64,000 bases of DNA from Bradyrhizobium sp. NDS-1 (GTDB lineage: Bacteria; Pseudomonadota; Alphaproteobacteria; Rhizobiales; Xanthobacteraceae). Below are positions 50,735 to 59,572 of this stretch, piece after piece. The position numbers were made by a program, and so were the translations under genes. Under the pieces are notes generated by a model, which saw only the letters and a program-made list of their open reading frames with translations, was not told where the DNA came from and did no database searches. Each line of letters opens with the position of its first letter. The stretch's first letter is position 1. The stretch spans positions 682,001 to 746,000 of the forward strand of contig NZ_CP136628.1 of assembly GCF_032918005.1 (NCBI RefSeq). The letters run 5' to 3'.

Positions 50735-52771
50735 ATGAGAGATATTATTCGGGCCCCTTTAGCTCTTCCGGCAATGAGATTCATGCGGAAGGCCGCGGTA
50801 GTCACCCTGCTCGTCGCCATTGCTTCGTTGCTGCTCGTACCGAGTTGTCGGGCCGCATCGCAATCGCGCGACAACTGCAAAAACAGGGACTACGACTCTG
50901 ATGGAACAATCCAGGCTTGCACGGACCTTCTGCGGAAGCGGAGCTGGGATAGCTTCGTCCATCTTCACGTCCGTTCAAGAGCCTGGCTTGCGAAACGAGA
51001 CTGCGATCGCGCCTTGGCCGACGAGAATGAGTCCATGCGATTGTTTCTCAGTGATCCGCTCGTCGCACGAAAGAAGATGAGCGGGGAGGATCGATGGTTC
51101 TTTCGAATGCACGGGTTCTTGGGAAAGATCGAAATCCATCTCTTTTGTTTTCTGGATTACAACAAAGCGCTCTCGGTCGTCGAAGAAGCCATGGCGATCT
51201 ATCCAAATGAGACCGACTTGTACAACCGTCGCGGCCTCATCTTCATCCAAACCAAGAATTTCGATCAGGCGTTCAGCGATCTGCAGCGTGCCATTGATCT
51301 GGCAGACAAGAAGGACGCCGCGTTCAATAACCGCGCAAGCGTTTTTAACGGTCTCGGAGATTTCGACAACGCCATTCGCGATGCAAACAGCGCTATTGCC
51401 TTCAATCCGAAGAGCGGAGAGGCTTATGGCAACCGGGCTGTAGCCTTCAGTGGCAAGGGAGAACATGGCCGCGCCATCGACGACATCAATACGAGACTCA
51501 AACTTGATCCGGAAGGCCAGGCGGGGCCGTTAGCTCATCGCGGCAAGTATCACTTGAAAGGCGGGGATCTGGAGTCCGCGCTCACGGATCTCACTCGATC
51601 GATTGCATTGTTCGAGAAAAACAAGGTCGAGCCGGTAATCGCACTTTGCGCGCGCGGAGACCTTTTCCGATTTCGGGGGGAGTTTTCTCGCTCACTCGAG
51701 GATTTTGATAGAGCGATCAGTTCGCGGGCCGATTTTGCTACCGCGTATACTGGTCGCGGGCTAACCTATGAGCGGATGGGCGATCTGAAGAGGGCCCGGA
51801 GTGATTTCGAAAAAGCCCTTGGATTTCCCGCGCAGCAATATGACAGCAATCTCGAAGCGCAAATAACCGCGAGAGCGAGGCTTGCGGCGTTGGATTCGGG
51901 TGAAGCCCAGCCCGTCATACCCGTCACGACGGGCAAGCCTGTGGCCCCATTTGCGGTCACCACGTCGCCCCTGATTGCGCCAGTATTGACCGCTCCCCGT
52001 TTGCCGTCCGGTTCCGAGCGTCAGGGACGCCGGGTCGCACTCGTCATCGGTAACGCCGCCTATCAAAAAGCCGGAGTTCTTAAGAACCCCCTGAACGATT
52101 CTGAAGCCGTTGCGGCCGCACTTCGAAACATTGGTTTCGACGAAGTGATGGTGGCGACGGATACGACGAAGGAGCGACTTACGGCAGCTCTCCAGCGGTT
52201 TGCACGCGCTTCTGACGCTGCCGATTGGGCCGTCGTCTACTATTCGGGCCACGGCATCGAGATGGCGGGAAGAAATTATTTGCTTCCGATTGACGTTGTG
52301 CTGAGGACTGACCGAGACGTGCAGTTCGAGGCAGTGCCCGTTGATCAGGTGATGGCATCGATAGATGGCGCGCGTAAGCTGAAGCTGATCGTGCTGGACG
52401 CCTGTCGCAACAACCCATTCGCGGACACAATCAAGCGAACGGGGCCGCGCGAGGCCGTGACGCTCGATGCGAGCAACGTCGGCGAGATCGGGACTCGCGC
52501 GGTCGGGCGAGGACTTGGCGAAATCAAGGTAAAGGGCGCTTCGCTCGTCGTTTTCGCGGCAAAGCACGGCCAGACTGCCCTCGATGGCGAAGGACGGAAT
52601 TCGCCCTTTGCAATTGCACTGGTTCAGCGCGTCGCAACGCCTGGCGTGGAAATGAACAAGGTCTTTCGGCTCGTCCGCGACGATGTGTTGGAAGCGACGG
52701 CGGGAAGGCAAGAGCCCTACACTTACGGATCCCTACCGGGCAAAGAGGATTTCTTCTTTGTCAGTAAATGA
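50735..52771 (+). CDS. TPR-repeat protein with C-terminal caspase (C14) domain
   Basis: The 678-residue protein has an N-terminal hydrophobic signal (VVTLLVAIASLLLVPSC), a run of TPR units between about residues 150 and 390 (AFNNRASVFNGLGDFDNAIR, EAYGNRAVAFSGKGEHGRAI and others), a Pro/Thr linker and a caspase-like domain that keeps the dyad H506 (YYSGHG) and C557 (LDACRNNPF). Bacterial caspase homologues cleave after basic residues and some act in stress or defence signalling. Start is uncertain (ATG 50735 or 50774). DNA is somewhat AT-richer than neighbours. Confidence 0.9.
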   Translation: MRDIIRAPLALPAMRFMRKAAVVTLLVAIASLLLVPSCRAASQSRDNCKNRDYDSDGTIQACTDLLRKRSWDSFVHLHVRSRAWLAKRDCDRALADENESMRLFLSDPLVARKKMSGEDRWFFRMHGFLGKIEIHLFCFLDYNKALSVVEEAMAIYPNETDLYNRRGLIFIQTKNFDQAFSDLQRAIDLADKKDAAFNNRASVFNGLGDFDNAIRDANSAIAFNPKSGEAYGNRAVAFSGKGEHGRAIDDINTRLKLDPEGQAGPLAHRGKYHLKGGDLESALTDLTRSIALFEKNKVEPVIALCARGDLFRFRGEFSRSLEDFDRAISSRADFATAYTGRGLTYERMGDLKRARSDFEKALGFPAQQYDSNLEAQITARARLAALDSGEAQPVIPVTTGKPVAPFAVTTSPLIAPVLTAPRLPSGSERQGRRVALVIGNAAYQKAGVLKNPLNDSEAVAAALRNIGFDEVMVATDTTKERLTAALQRFARASDAADWAVVYYSGHGIEMAGRNYLLPIDVVLRTDRDVQFEAVPVDQVMASIDGARKLKLIVLDACRNNPFADTIKRTGPREAVTLDASNVGEIGTRAVGRGLGEIKVKGASLVVFAAKHGQTALDGEGRNSPFAIALVQRVATPGVEMNKVFRLVRDDVLEATAGRQEPYTYGSLPGKEDFFFVSK

Positions 52772-52851
52772 TGGCCTTCCCTATTCGGAGATCGCGAGGT
52801 CGACGCCGAAGGCGTCGTCATCGCGACGCGGGATGAATCGCGTAGATCGGC

Positions 52852-53577
52852 TCAGTCGCGTCCCGCCGCCATGATCGCCCTGGCGAGCCGGGCCGGATCG
52901 GAGAAGCACAGCTCATGGCTTCCCGGCACCTGCAGCAGGCGGAACAGGCCGAGCTTCTCCGATAGACGCGGATGCCAGCCATAGCTGTGCGGCAGCGCGG
53001 TGTCCTCGGTGCAGTTGATGTAGGATTTGGCCAGCTGCATCTCGGCCGGATCAGTCTTCAGCGCGATCTTGTCGGTGAAGGTCGCCAGCGGATGGGGATT
53101 GAGGACGTCGTAGGCCCTCTGCGCCGTGTCCAGATCGGCATCGTTGATGAAGGCCTCGCGCCAGATCGGGAAAGGCAAGACCACCGAGCCGTCGCCGCGC
53201 TCGGCCGCAATCGCGTCGAACAGGCCGACATAGTGCGGCGGCACCATGTCGTTGAGGCATTCGCCATTGTTGGGCACGAAGGCATTCCAGTAGACCAGGC
53301 GGCGGATGCGCTCGGGCGCGAGGTCAGCGACGCCGGTGATGACCATGCCGCCATAGGAATGGCCGAGCAGGATGACGTCCTTCAGGTCATTCTCGGCCAG
53401 GTAGTCGGCGATCGACTGGATCGCTTCCTTCAGGCCCGTGGTCTTGGCATCGCCCGGACGGTTGCCCTTGATGGTGGGGGTATGGACCTGATGGCCGGCC
53501 GCGCGGATCGGTGCGGCCACGGGCTCGAATTCGGCACCGGTGTGCCAGGCGCCGTGCACGAGGACGTAGGTCGGCAT
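52852..53577 (-). CDS. Alpha/beta-fold hydrolase (esterase-like)
   Basis: The 241-residue protein has the nucleophile elbow LLGHSYGGMVI with Ser, LVHGAWHTGAEF at the start (oxyanion hole) and a C-terminal GSHELCF with His. It resembles plant salicylate-methylesterase-like bacterial hydrolases; the substrate is not known. It is divergent from the AraC-type regulator gene. Confidence 0.85.
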   Translation of the reverse strand: MPTYVLVHGAWHTGAEFEPVAAPIRAAGHQVHTPTIKGNRPGDAKTTGLKEAIQSIADYLAENDLKDVILLGHSYGGMVITGVADLAPERIRRLVYWNAFVPNNGECLNDMVPPHYVGLFDAIAAERGDGSVVLPFPIWREAFINDADLDTAQRAYDVLNPHPLATFTDKIALKTDPAEMQLAKSYINCTEDTALPHSYGWHPRLSEKLGLFRLLQVPGSHELCFSDPARLARAIMAAGRD

Positions 53578-53697
53578 GTTGTGGCTCCTCCCGAGGGTGT
53601 GGTTAGATCGGCGCAGTGTCGCCGCGCGGCCAGTGTGGTCCGGCGGCGGAACTTTTGCTTGGCTGGAAATGAACCGGACTGGTCTCGGAGTGAACCG

Positions 53698-54678
53698 ATG
53701 CAGCAGATCGAGCGCGCCGTTCCGTCACGCCAATCGGCCTGGAATACCGCGGGCGTGCGGCCGGACGAGCAGTTCGCCTATTATCGCGAGGCGATCTGCC
53801 AGGCCTTCATGAACCTGACGCCGGAGCCGGCGGCCGCAACGGGCTTTCCGGCCAGTGTCGAGCACGTCCGGCTCGGCGATGCCGCGATCAACCGCGTCAG
53901 CTTTCCCGAACATGTGGTGCGGCGTTCCGCGGCCGACATCGCGGCATCCGATCGCAGTTGCTTCTACCTCAATCTGAAGCTGGCCGGCCGCTGTCGCATT
54001 AAGCAGGGGGACCGCGAGATCAGCCTGTCACCCGGCCAGGTTGGAATCTTCGACAGCGACCGGCAGTTTGCGCTCCTGCATGATCGTGGTCCGCAACTGC
54101 GCGTTGCCTCGTTCTGGGTGCCGAGAGAGACTTTGCGCGAACGGCTGCCGCCTTCGTTCGACGTCGCTGCGGCGCGCGTCTCTGACGATCCCTTGGTCGG
54201 CCATCTCATCGTCGAGACCGCGCGCACGCTCAGCGGCGGCGCGATGCGGATGAGCGAGGACGAGGGCGTGCGGCTGTTCCGGGCGTTGATCGAGCTGGTC
54301 GCCGTGAGCCTGTCGCGGCGGAGCCGGGCGGGCGCTGCGGAGTCCGAGAGTCTTGCCGACGCAACCGCGCTGGCGCTGAAGCGTGCCATTCATCGGCGGC
54401 TCCGCGAGCCTGGACTTGTGGTCGCCGATGTCGCTGACGCCGTCGGCATCAGCGAGCGCTACGTGCACAAATTGCTCGCGCGATCGGGCTCCAGCTTCAC
54501 CGATTACGTCATCGACCATCGGCTCGATGGTATCGCCAGGGATCTCGGCGATCCCGCGATGGCGGATCGTGCCATCGGCGCCATCGCGTTCGACTGGGGC
54601 TTCTCGGACCTCTCCCACTTCAGCCGGCGCTTCAAGCAGCGCTTCGGCTGCCGACCGCGCGACTGGCGTGCGCGATGA
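53698..54678 (+). CDS. AraC-family transcription regulator
   Basis: The 326-residue product has a FixJ/AraC-like sensory N-terminal domain and a C-terminal AraC double helix-turn-helix (VVADVADAVGISERYVHKLL; GAIAFDWGFSDLSHFSRRFK QRFGCRP with the last part adjacent). ATG 53698 has GGAG eight bases upstream. Its likely target is the divergent hydrolase gene. Confidence 0.9.
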   Translation: MQQIERAVPSRQSAWNTAGVRPDEQFAYYREAICQAFMNLTPEPAAATGFPASVEHVRLGDAAINRVSFPEHVVRRSAADIAASDRSCFYLNLKLAGRCRIKQGDREISLSPGQVGIFDSDRQFALLHDRGPQLRVASFWVPRETLRERLPPSFDVAAARVSDDPLVGHLIVETARTLSGGAMRMSEDEGVRLFRALIELVAVSLSRRSRAGAAESESLADATALALKRAIHRRLREPGLVVADVADAVGISERYVHKLLARSGSSFTDYVIDHRLDGIARDLGDPAMADRAIGAIAFDWGFSDLSHFSRRFKQRFGCRPRDWRAR

Positions 54679-54679
54679 C

Positions 54680-55825
54680 CTACAGAGACCTTGCTATCAG
54701 CAGCTTCATGATCTCGTTGGTGCCGCCATAGATCTTCTGGATGCGGGAGTCGATGAAGATGCGCGAGATCGGGTATTCCTGCATGTAGCCATAGCCGCCG
54801 AACAGCTGAAGGCATTCGTCGGCGGTTTCGACCTGCTTCTCCGAGCACCAGTATTTCGCCATCGACGCCGTGACGGTGTCGAGATCCCCGGCGACTAGGC
54901 GCTCGATGCACCAGTCGACGAAGACGCGCGCGATCATTGCCTCGGTCTTGCGCTCGGCGAGCTTGAAGGCGGTGTTCTGGAAGTCCATCAGCGGCTTGCC
55001 GAACGCCTTGCGCTCCTTGGTGTACTCTGTGGTGAGCTTGACCGCGCGCTCCATCGCGGCGACGGCGCCGACCGCGAGCGCGAGACGTTCCTGCGGCAAT
55101 TGCTGCATCAGCTGGACAAAACCCTGGCCCTCCTCCTTGCCGAGGAGGTTCTCGGGCGGGACCGTGACGTTGTCGAAGAACAGCTCCGACGTGTCGGAGG
55201 CGTGCAGGCCGATCTTGTCGAGGTTGCGCCCGCGCTTGTAGCCATCCGCGCCTGAAGTCTCGACCACGATCAGCGAGATGCCCTTCGCCCCGGCATCGCC
55301 GGTGCGCGCGACCACGATGACCAAGTCGGCGGCCTGGCCGTTGGTGATGAACGTCTTCTGGCCGTTGATGACGTAGGAATTGCCCTGCTTCTTCGCCGTG
55401 GTTTTCACGGCTTGCAGGTCCGAGCCGGTGCCGGGTTCGGTCATGGCGATGGCGCCGACCATCTCACCCGAGGCCATCTTTGGCAGCCAGCGCTTCTTCT
55501 GCTCCTCCGAGCCGTAATTGAGGATGTAGTGGGCGACGATGGCGCTGTGCACGGAAACGCCAGTCGTCAGCTCCGGCACGGTGCTTTCGAGGTCGTCGAG
55601 CACCGCGGCGTCATAGGCGAAGGTCGCGCCCAGGCCGCCATATTCCTCGGGCACGCTGGCCAGCAGCGCGCCCATTTCGCCGAGCCCGCGCCAGGCAAAG
55701 CGGTCGACCATCTTCTGCTCGCGCCATTTTTCGGCATGCGGCGCGAGATCCTTGGCGAGATATTTCCGGAACTGGTCGCGAAACGTGTCCAGCTCTTCGG
55801 TCATCCATGACGATCGATAATGCAT
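54680..55825 (-). CDS. Acyl-CoA dehydrogenase, long-chain (LCAD) type
   Basis: The 381-residue flavoprotein carries GAIAMTEPGTGSDLQAVKTT, GQKTFITNGQAADLV, LPQERLALAVG with the helix-G Glu, and YGGTNEIMKLLIARSL. The helix-G Glu and Gly at the other base position are as in long-chain acyl-CoA dehydrogenase, so the catalytic base is in LPQER. ATG 55825 is chosen (GAGG site); a TTG at 55846 overlapping the SDR stop is the alternative. It ends the thiolase / MaoC / SDR operon. Confidence 0.9.
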   Translation of the reverse strand: MHYRSSWMTEELDTFRDQFRKYLAKDLAPHAEKWREQKMVDRFAWRGLGEMGALLASVPEEYGGLGATFAYDAAVLDDLESTVPELTTGVSVHSAIVAHYILNYGSEEQKKRWLPKMASGEMVGAIAMTEPGTGSDLQAVKTTAKKQGNSYVINGQKTFITNGQAADLVIVVARTGDAGAKGISLIVVETSGADGYKRGRNLDKIGLHASDTSELFFDNVTVPPENLLGKEEGQGFVQLMQQLPQERLALAVGAVAAMERAVKLTTEYTKERKAFGKPLMDFQNTAFKLAERKTEAMIARVFVDWCIERLVAGDLDTVTASMAKYWCSEKQVETADECLQLFGGYGYMQEYPISRIFIDSRIQKIYGGTNEIMKLLIARSL

Positions 55826-55838
55826 CGGGGCCTCGTTC

Positions 55839-56666
55839 TCAGACAATCAGGCCGCCGCCGGCGACGACCACCTGGCCGCTGATATAGTTGGATTCCGGAC
55901 TACAGAACAGATAGACCGCGTCGGCCGCCTCTTCCGGCGTGCCGCCACGGCCGAGCGGGATCATGCGCGACATGGCATCCAGCATGTGCGGCTGCACACC
56001 CACCTTGATGTCGCGGCCGGCGACGTCGATGGTCTTCTGCTGGGCCTCGATCGGCTGGGTCAGACGGGTGTTGATGAGCCCGAAGGCGACGCAATTGACG
56101 TTGACCTTGTAGCGGCCCCACTCCTTGCACATGGTCCGGGTCAACCCAATCAGCGAGGCCTTGGCCGAGGAATAGCTGGCCTGTCCGGCATTGCCGTAGA
56201 GGCCGGCGATCGAGGAGATGTTCACGACCTTGCGGAACACCTCGCGGCCTTCCTCGGCTTCCTTCCTGGCGAAGACCCGGATCGGCTCGGCCGCCGCGCG
56301 CAGAAGCCGGAACGGGGCGACGAGATGGACGTCGAGCATGGCCTGGAACTGCTCGTCCGTCATCTTCTGGATGGTGGAGTCCCAGGTGTAGCCGGCATTG
56401 TTGACGATGATGTCGAGCCCGCCGAACTTGTCCAGTGCGGCGCCGACAAAGCGGTCGGCGAAACCCGCTTCCGAGACGCTGCCGTTCACGGCGACGGCGT
56501 CGGCGCCGAGCGCCTTGATCTCTGCGACCACGGCATCGCCAGGCTCGGCATCGAGGTCATTGACGACGACCCTGGCGCCCTCGCGTGCGAGCTTGAGTGC
56601 GATCGCGCGCCCGATGCCGCGGCCCGAGCCGGTGACGAGCGCGACTTTTCCCTGCAGTTTTGCCAT
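55839..56666 (-). CDS. Short-chain dehydrogenase/reductase (FabG/HSD-like)
   Basis: The 275-residue enzyme has TGSGRGIGRAIALKL, NNAGYTW and the catalytic YSSAKASLIGLTRTM. It probably oxidises a 3-hydroxyacyl-CoA in the pathway. It sits between the MaoC genes and the acyl-CoA dehydrogenase gene, overlapping neither significantly. Confidence 0.9.
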   Translation of the reverse strand: MAKLQGKVALVTGSGRGIGRAIALKLAREGARVVVNDLDAEPGDAVVAEIKALGADAVAVNGSVSEAGFADRFVGAALDKFGGLDIIVNNAGYTWDSTIQKMTDEQFQAMLDVHLVAPFRLLRAAAEPIRVFARKEAEEGREVFRKVVNISSIAGLYGNAGQASYSSAKASLIGLTRTMCKEWGRYKVNVNCVAFGLINTRLTQPIEAQQKTIDVAGRDIKVGVQPHMLDAMSRMIPLGRGGTPEEAADAVYLFCSPESNYISGQVVVAGGGLIV

Positions 56667-56687
56667 TTGAATGAATCCTCTTTGCTG

Positions 56688-57098
56688 TCAGAGCGCGATG
56701 ACGGCGCTGCCTTCGAGCTTGACCTCGCCGCGATCGTCTCTGGTGGTGAGCGCCAGCCTCGCGCGGCGCTCGCCAGCCTCGGCGAAGAGCTCCGTCACGG
56801 TGCCTTCGCATGTCAGCTCGGCGCCGAGCTGGGTGATGGCGACGAACCGGGTCGCAAAACCGCGGAGCTTCGATGGCGGCACCGCATCCGTGAGCGCCTG
56901 CCCGAGACAGGCCATCACCAGCATGCCGTGGGCGAACACGTCGGGAAATCCGGCCGACTTGGCGAAGTCGATGTCGACGTGGATCGGATTATGGTCGCCC
57001 GATGCACCGCAGTAGAGCGCGAGCGTGTGGCGGGTGATCGGCGGAAAGACCTTATGGACGATGCGGTCGCCGGCCTTGATGTCTGCGGATGCCGTCAT
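56688..57098 (-). CDS. MaoC-family hot-dog dehydratase
   Basis: The 136-residue hydratase has the R-specific hydratase motif YCGASGDHNPIHVDIDFAKSAGF with Asp and His for catalysis. It overlaps the preceding gene by four bases (ATGA), and together the two could form the heteromeric enoyl-CoA hydratase as in two-subunit MaoC systems. The complete substrate range cannot be told. Confidence 0.88.
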   Translation of the reverse strand: MTASADIKAGDRIVHKVFPPITRHTLALYCGASGDHNPIHVDIDFAKSAGFPDVFAHGMLVMACLGQALTDAVPPSKLRGFATRFVAITQLGAELTCEGTVTELFAEAGERRARLALTTRDDRGEVKLEGSAVIAL

Positions 57099-57553
57099 GA
57101 CGACGCAACCTCGTTGCGGACCACGATGGTGCGCCCGGTATCAGCGACATGCACGCCGTCCTGGTTGGTCACCTCGCATTGGATGCCGATTAGCGTCATC
57201 GCGCCGCCCTTCTTATTCGTCACACTGGTTACGCGCGGCCGAAGCGTCAGGGTGTCGCCGACCAGAACCGGCGCGTGATAGACGAAGCTCTGCTCGCCAT
57301 GCAGCACGCGGGCGAGGTCGATGCCGAGCGCGGTCAACATTTCAAAGGGATCGTCGACGTCCATCATCTCCAGGCAGAACAAATAGGTCGGCGGCACCGG
57401 CATGCCGGTGAATCCGGCCGCCCGCGCCGCATCTACGTCGCGGTAGACCTTGTTCTGCTCACCCAGCGTATTCAGGAAGTAGCGAAGACGACCCGGTTCC
57501 ACGCGGGCGGTGACGGGCGTGAAGCAGCGCCCTACGGCGGACTGGTCGACCAT
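57095..57553 (-). CDS. FAS1-like (MaoC N-terminal) dehydratase subunit
   Basis: The 152-residue hot-dog protein starts MVDQSAVGRCFTPVTARVEP and has the pattern AGFTGMPVPPTYLFCLEMM of the partner subunit without catalytic Asp/His. ATG 57553 is used. It is the second gene after thiolase. Confidence 0.85.
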   Translation of the reverse strand: MVDQSAVGRCFTPVTARVEPGRLRYFLNTLGEQNKVYRDVDAARAAGFTGMPVPPTYLFCLEMMDVDDPFEMLTALGIDLARVLHGEQSFVYHAPVLVGDTLTLRPRVTSVTNKKGGAMTLIGIQCEVTNQDGVHVADTGRTIVVRNEVASS

Positions 57554-57561
57554 GACGGAAA

Positions 57562-58743
57562 TCAGTGCCGCTGATAGAGGGTGACGACGCAGGCGCCGCC
57601 AAGGCCCAGATTGTGCTGGAGCGCGATTTTCGCCCCCTCGACTTGCGTGGGGCCTGCGGTGCCACGCAATTGCCGCGTCAGCTCGTAGCACTGTGCAAGC
57701 CCGGTGGCGCCGAGCGGATGTCCCTTCGACAGCAAACCTCCGGACGGATTGGTCACGATCCGGCCGCCATAGGTGTTGTCGCCGTCATTGATGAACTTGC
57801 CGGCTTCTCCCTCGCCGCAGAGCCCGAGCGCCTCGTAGGTGATGAGCTCGTTGTGTGCGAAGCAGTCGTGCAGCTCGACGACGTCGAGATCGCGAGGGCC
57901 GATACCGGCGCTTTCATAAACCTGGCCTGCCGCCTCCTTGGCCATGTCGTAGCCGACCAGTTGCATCATGTCGCCGGCCTTGAAAGTCGAGGGCGTGTCG
58001 GTGGTCATGGCCTGAGCCGCGATGCGCACCTGCTTGCCGATGCCATGCCTGTCCGCAAATCGCTCGGAGACCAGTACGGCGGCGGCGCCGCCGCAGGTCG
58101 GCGGGCACGCCATCAGGCGCGTCATCACGCCGGGCCAGATCACCTGATCGTTCATCACGTCATCCGCCGTGATTTCCTTGCGGAAGAGGGCGAGCGGATT
58201 GTTCTTGGCATGACGGCTCGCCTTGGCGCGCACCTTCGCGAAGGCGTCGAGCGGGGTGCCGTACTTCTTCATGTGGCTGAGCCCGGCGCCGCCGAAATAG
58301 CGCAGCGCCAGCGGGATGCCGGGAGCGTCGATCAGCTGGTCGGCGGCCGCGTCGAATTCTTCGAAGGCGCTCGGGCGATCGGTATAGACGCTGCCGAGGG
58401 CGCCCGGTTTCATCTGCTCGAAGCCGACCGCCAGCACGCAATCGAGCGCGCCGCTCGCGATCATCTGCCGCGCCAGGAACAGCGCGGTCGAGCCGGTCGA
58501 GCAGTTGTTGTTGACGTTGACGATGGGGATGCCGGTCATTCCGACATGGTAGAGCGCGCGCTGCCCGCAGGTGGAATCGCCGTAGACGTACCCGACATAG
58601 GCCTGCTGGACCGTCTCGTAGCCGAGGCCTGCGTCGGCGAGTGCGAGCCTGGCCGCTTCCGTCCCCATCTCGTGATAGGGCGCGCTGGCGCCCGGCTTGG
58701 CAAAGGGGATCATGCCGACCCCTGCTACGATGACGTCAGACAT
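57562..58743 (-). CDS. Thiolase-family (SCP-x / lipid-transfer type) acyltransferase
   Basis: The 393-residue protein has the nucleophile C81 (NNNCSTGSTALFLARQM), the later LHDCFAHNE and GGLLSKGHPLGATG with His, and VTLYQRH at the end. This is the SCP-x thiolase branch that cleaves branched or sterol-like 3-ketoacyl-CoA, which lacks the second Cys of classical thiolases. It is the first gene of the minus-strand operon and lies next to the TetR operator. Confidence 0.9.
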   Translation of the reverse strand: MSDVIVAGVGMIPFAKPGASAPYHEMGTEAARLALADAGLGYETVQQAYVGYVYGDSTCGQRALYHVGMTGIPIVNVNNNCSTGSTALFLARQMIASGALDCVLAVGFEQMKPGALGSVYTDRPSAFEEFDAAADQLIDAPGIPLALRYFGGAGLSHMKKYGTPLDAFAKVRAKASRHAKNNPLALFRKEITADDVMNDQVIWPGVMTRLMACPPTCGGAAAVLVSERFADRHGIGKQVRIAAQAMTTDTPSTFKAGDMMQLVGYDMAKEAAGQVYESAGIGPRDLDVVELHDCFAHNELITYEALGLCGEGEAGKFINDGDNTYGGRIVTNPSGGLLSKGHPLGATGLAQCYELTRQLRGTAGPTQVEGAKIALQHNLGLGGACVVTLYQRH

Positions 58744-58760
58744 CGCTTCCTCCGAATAAA

Positions 58761-58793
58761 TTACCCATTGGACTTTTTCTTACCCACGGGTAA
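58761..58793. promoter_or_regulatory. Putative TetR operator with extra half-site
   Basis: TTACCC-AC-GGGTAA at 58780-58793 is a perfect inverted repeat; a further TTACCC half-site lies at 58761-58766. The whole sits in the 61-base gap between thiolase and tetR starts, so binding would cover both promoters. Confidence 0.65.
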
Positions 58794-58804
58794 CATATCG
58801 CCCG

Positions 58805-59572
58805 ATGCCCACCAGAGTCAACCGATCGAGCATGGCTTCAGCGCCGTCCATTCCGCCGCCCTCGCCGGCGCCTTCTCCGTGGCTGCCGTTCGAGAGCCGG
58901 CGCCGCGCTCGCGACGAAAAGCGCGAGGCGGTGCTGCGCGCCGCCGTGCAGCTTTTCCTGGAGCAGGGCTATCATCGCGTGACCCTGAACGAGGTCGCCG
59001 ATCGGCTGAACATCACCAAGCCCGCGCTGTACAATTACTTCCGGGGCAAGGACGAAATCCTGTTCGAATGCTGGTCGATGGGTGCCGAGCTTGTCGACAG
59101 CGTGATCACGGAGATCAACGCCGGCGGTGGTTCGGGCCTCGCCAAGCTGCGCAAGCTGGTGCACGCCTATGCCGGGTTGATGGCGACCGATTTCGGCGCG
59201 AGCCTCGTGCGTTTCGACCTGCGCGACCTGACCGAGCGGAATGCCGGTGTCGCGCGCGCCGCCAAGAAGCGGATTGACGTCACCTTCCGCAAGTACATCT
59301 CCGGCGGCATCGACGACGGCTCGATCAGGCCTTGCGACCCCAAGCTTGCGGCGTTCGCGATCGCGGGCTCGCTCAACTGGATCGGCCACTGGTATCGCCG
59401 TGACGGCGAGCTGTCGCCGACCGAAATCGCCGACGAGTTCACGGTTCGGCTGACCGAAGGTCTGGCGACCGCAGGCAGGCAGCACATGACAAAGAAGACG
59501 CCGAGGGCGCCGCAACGGCGCAACTCAGGACGCGCAACACCAGGGAAGAAGCGTACAGGAGGACCGCGATGA
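58805..59572 (+). CDS. TetR-family regulator of the acyl-CoA cluster
   Basis: The 255-residue protein has an extended Pro-rich N-terminus then the TetR helix-turn-helix (VTLNEVADRLNITKPALYNYF, KDEILFE) and a ligand domain with KRIDVTFRKYISGGIDDGS. It most likely represses the divergent thiolase operon and its own operon and is released by an acyl-CoA (inference). Its stop overlaps the ligase start (ATGA). Confidence 0.9.
   Translation: MPTRVNRSSMASAPSIPPPSPAPSPWLPFESRRRARDEKREAVLRAAVQLFLEQGYHRVTLNEVADRLNITKPALYNYFRGKDEILFECWSMGAELVDSVITEINAGGGSGLAKLRKLVHAYAGLMATDFGASLVRFDLRDLTERNAGVARAAKKRIDVTFRKYISGGIDDGSIRPCDPKLAAFAIAGSLNWIGHWYRRDGELSPTEIADEFTVRLTEGLATAGRQHMTKKTPRAPQRRNSGRATPGKKRTGGPR

Noticed and set aside
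52972..53697. Upstream part of the long frame that includes the AraC gene
   Set aside because: It is antisense to the hydrolase; the regulator begins at ATG 53698.
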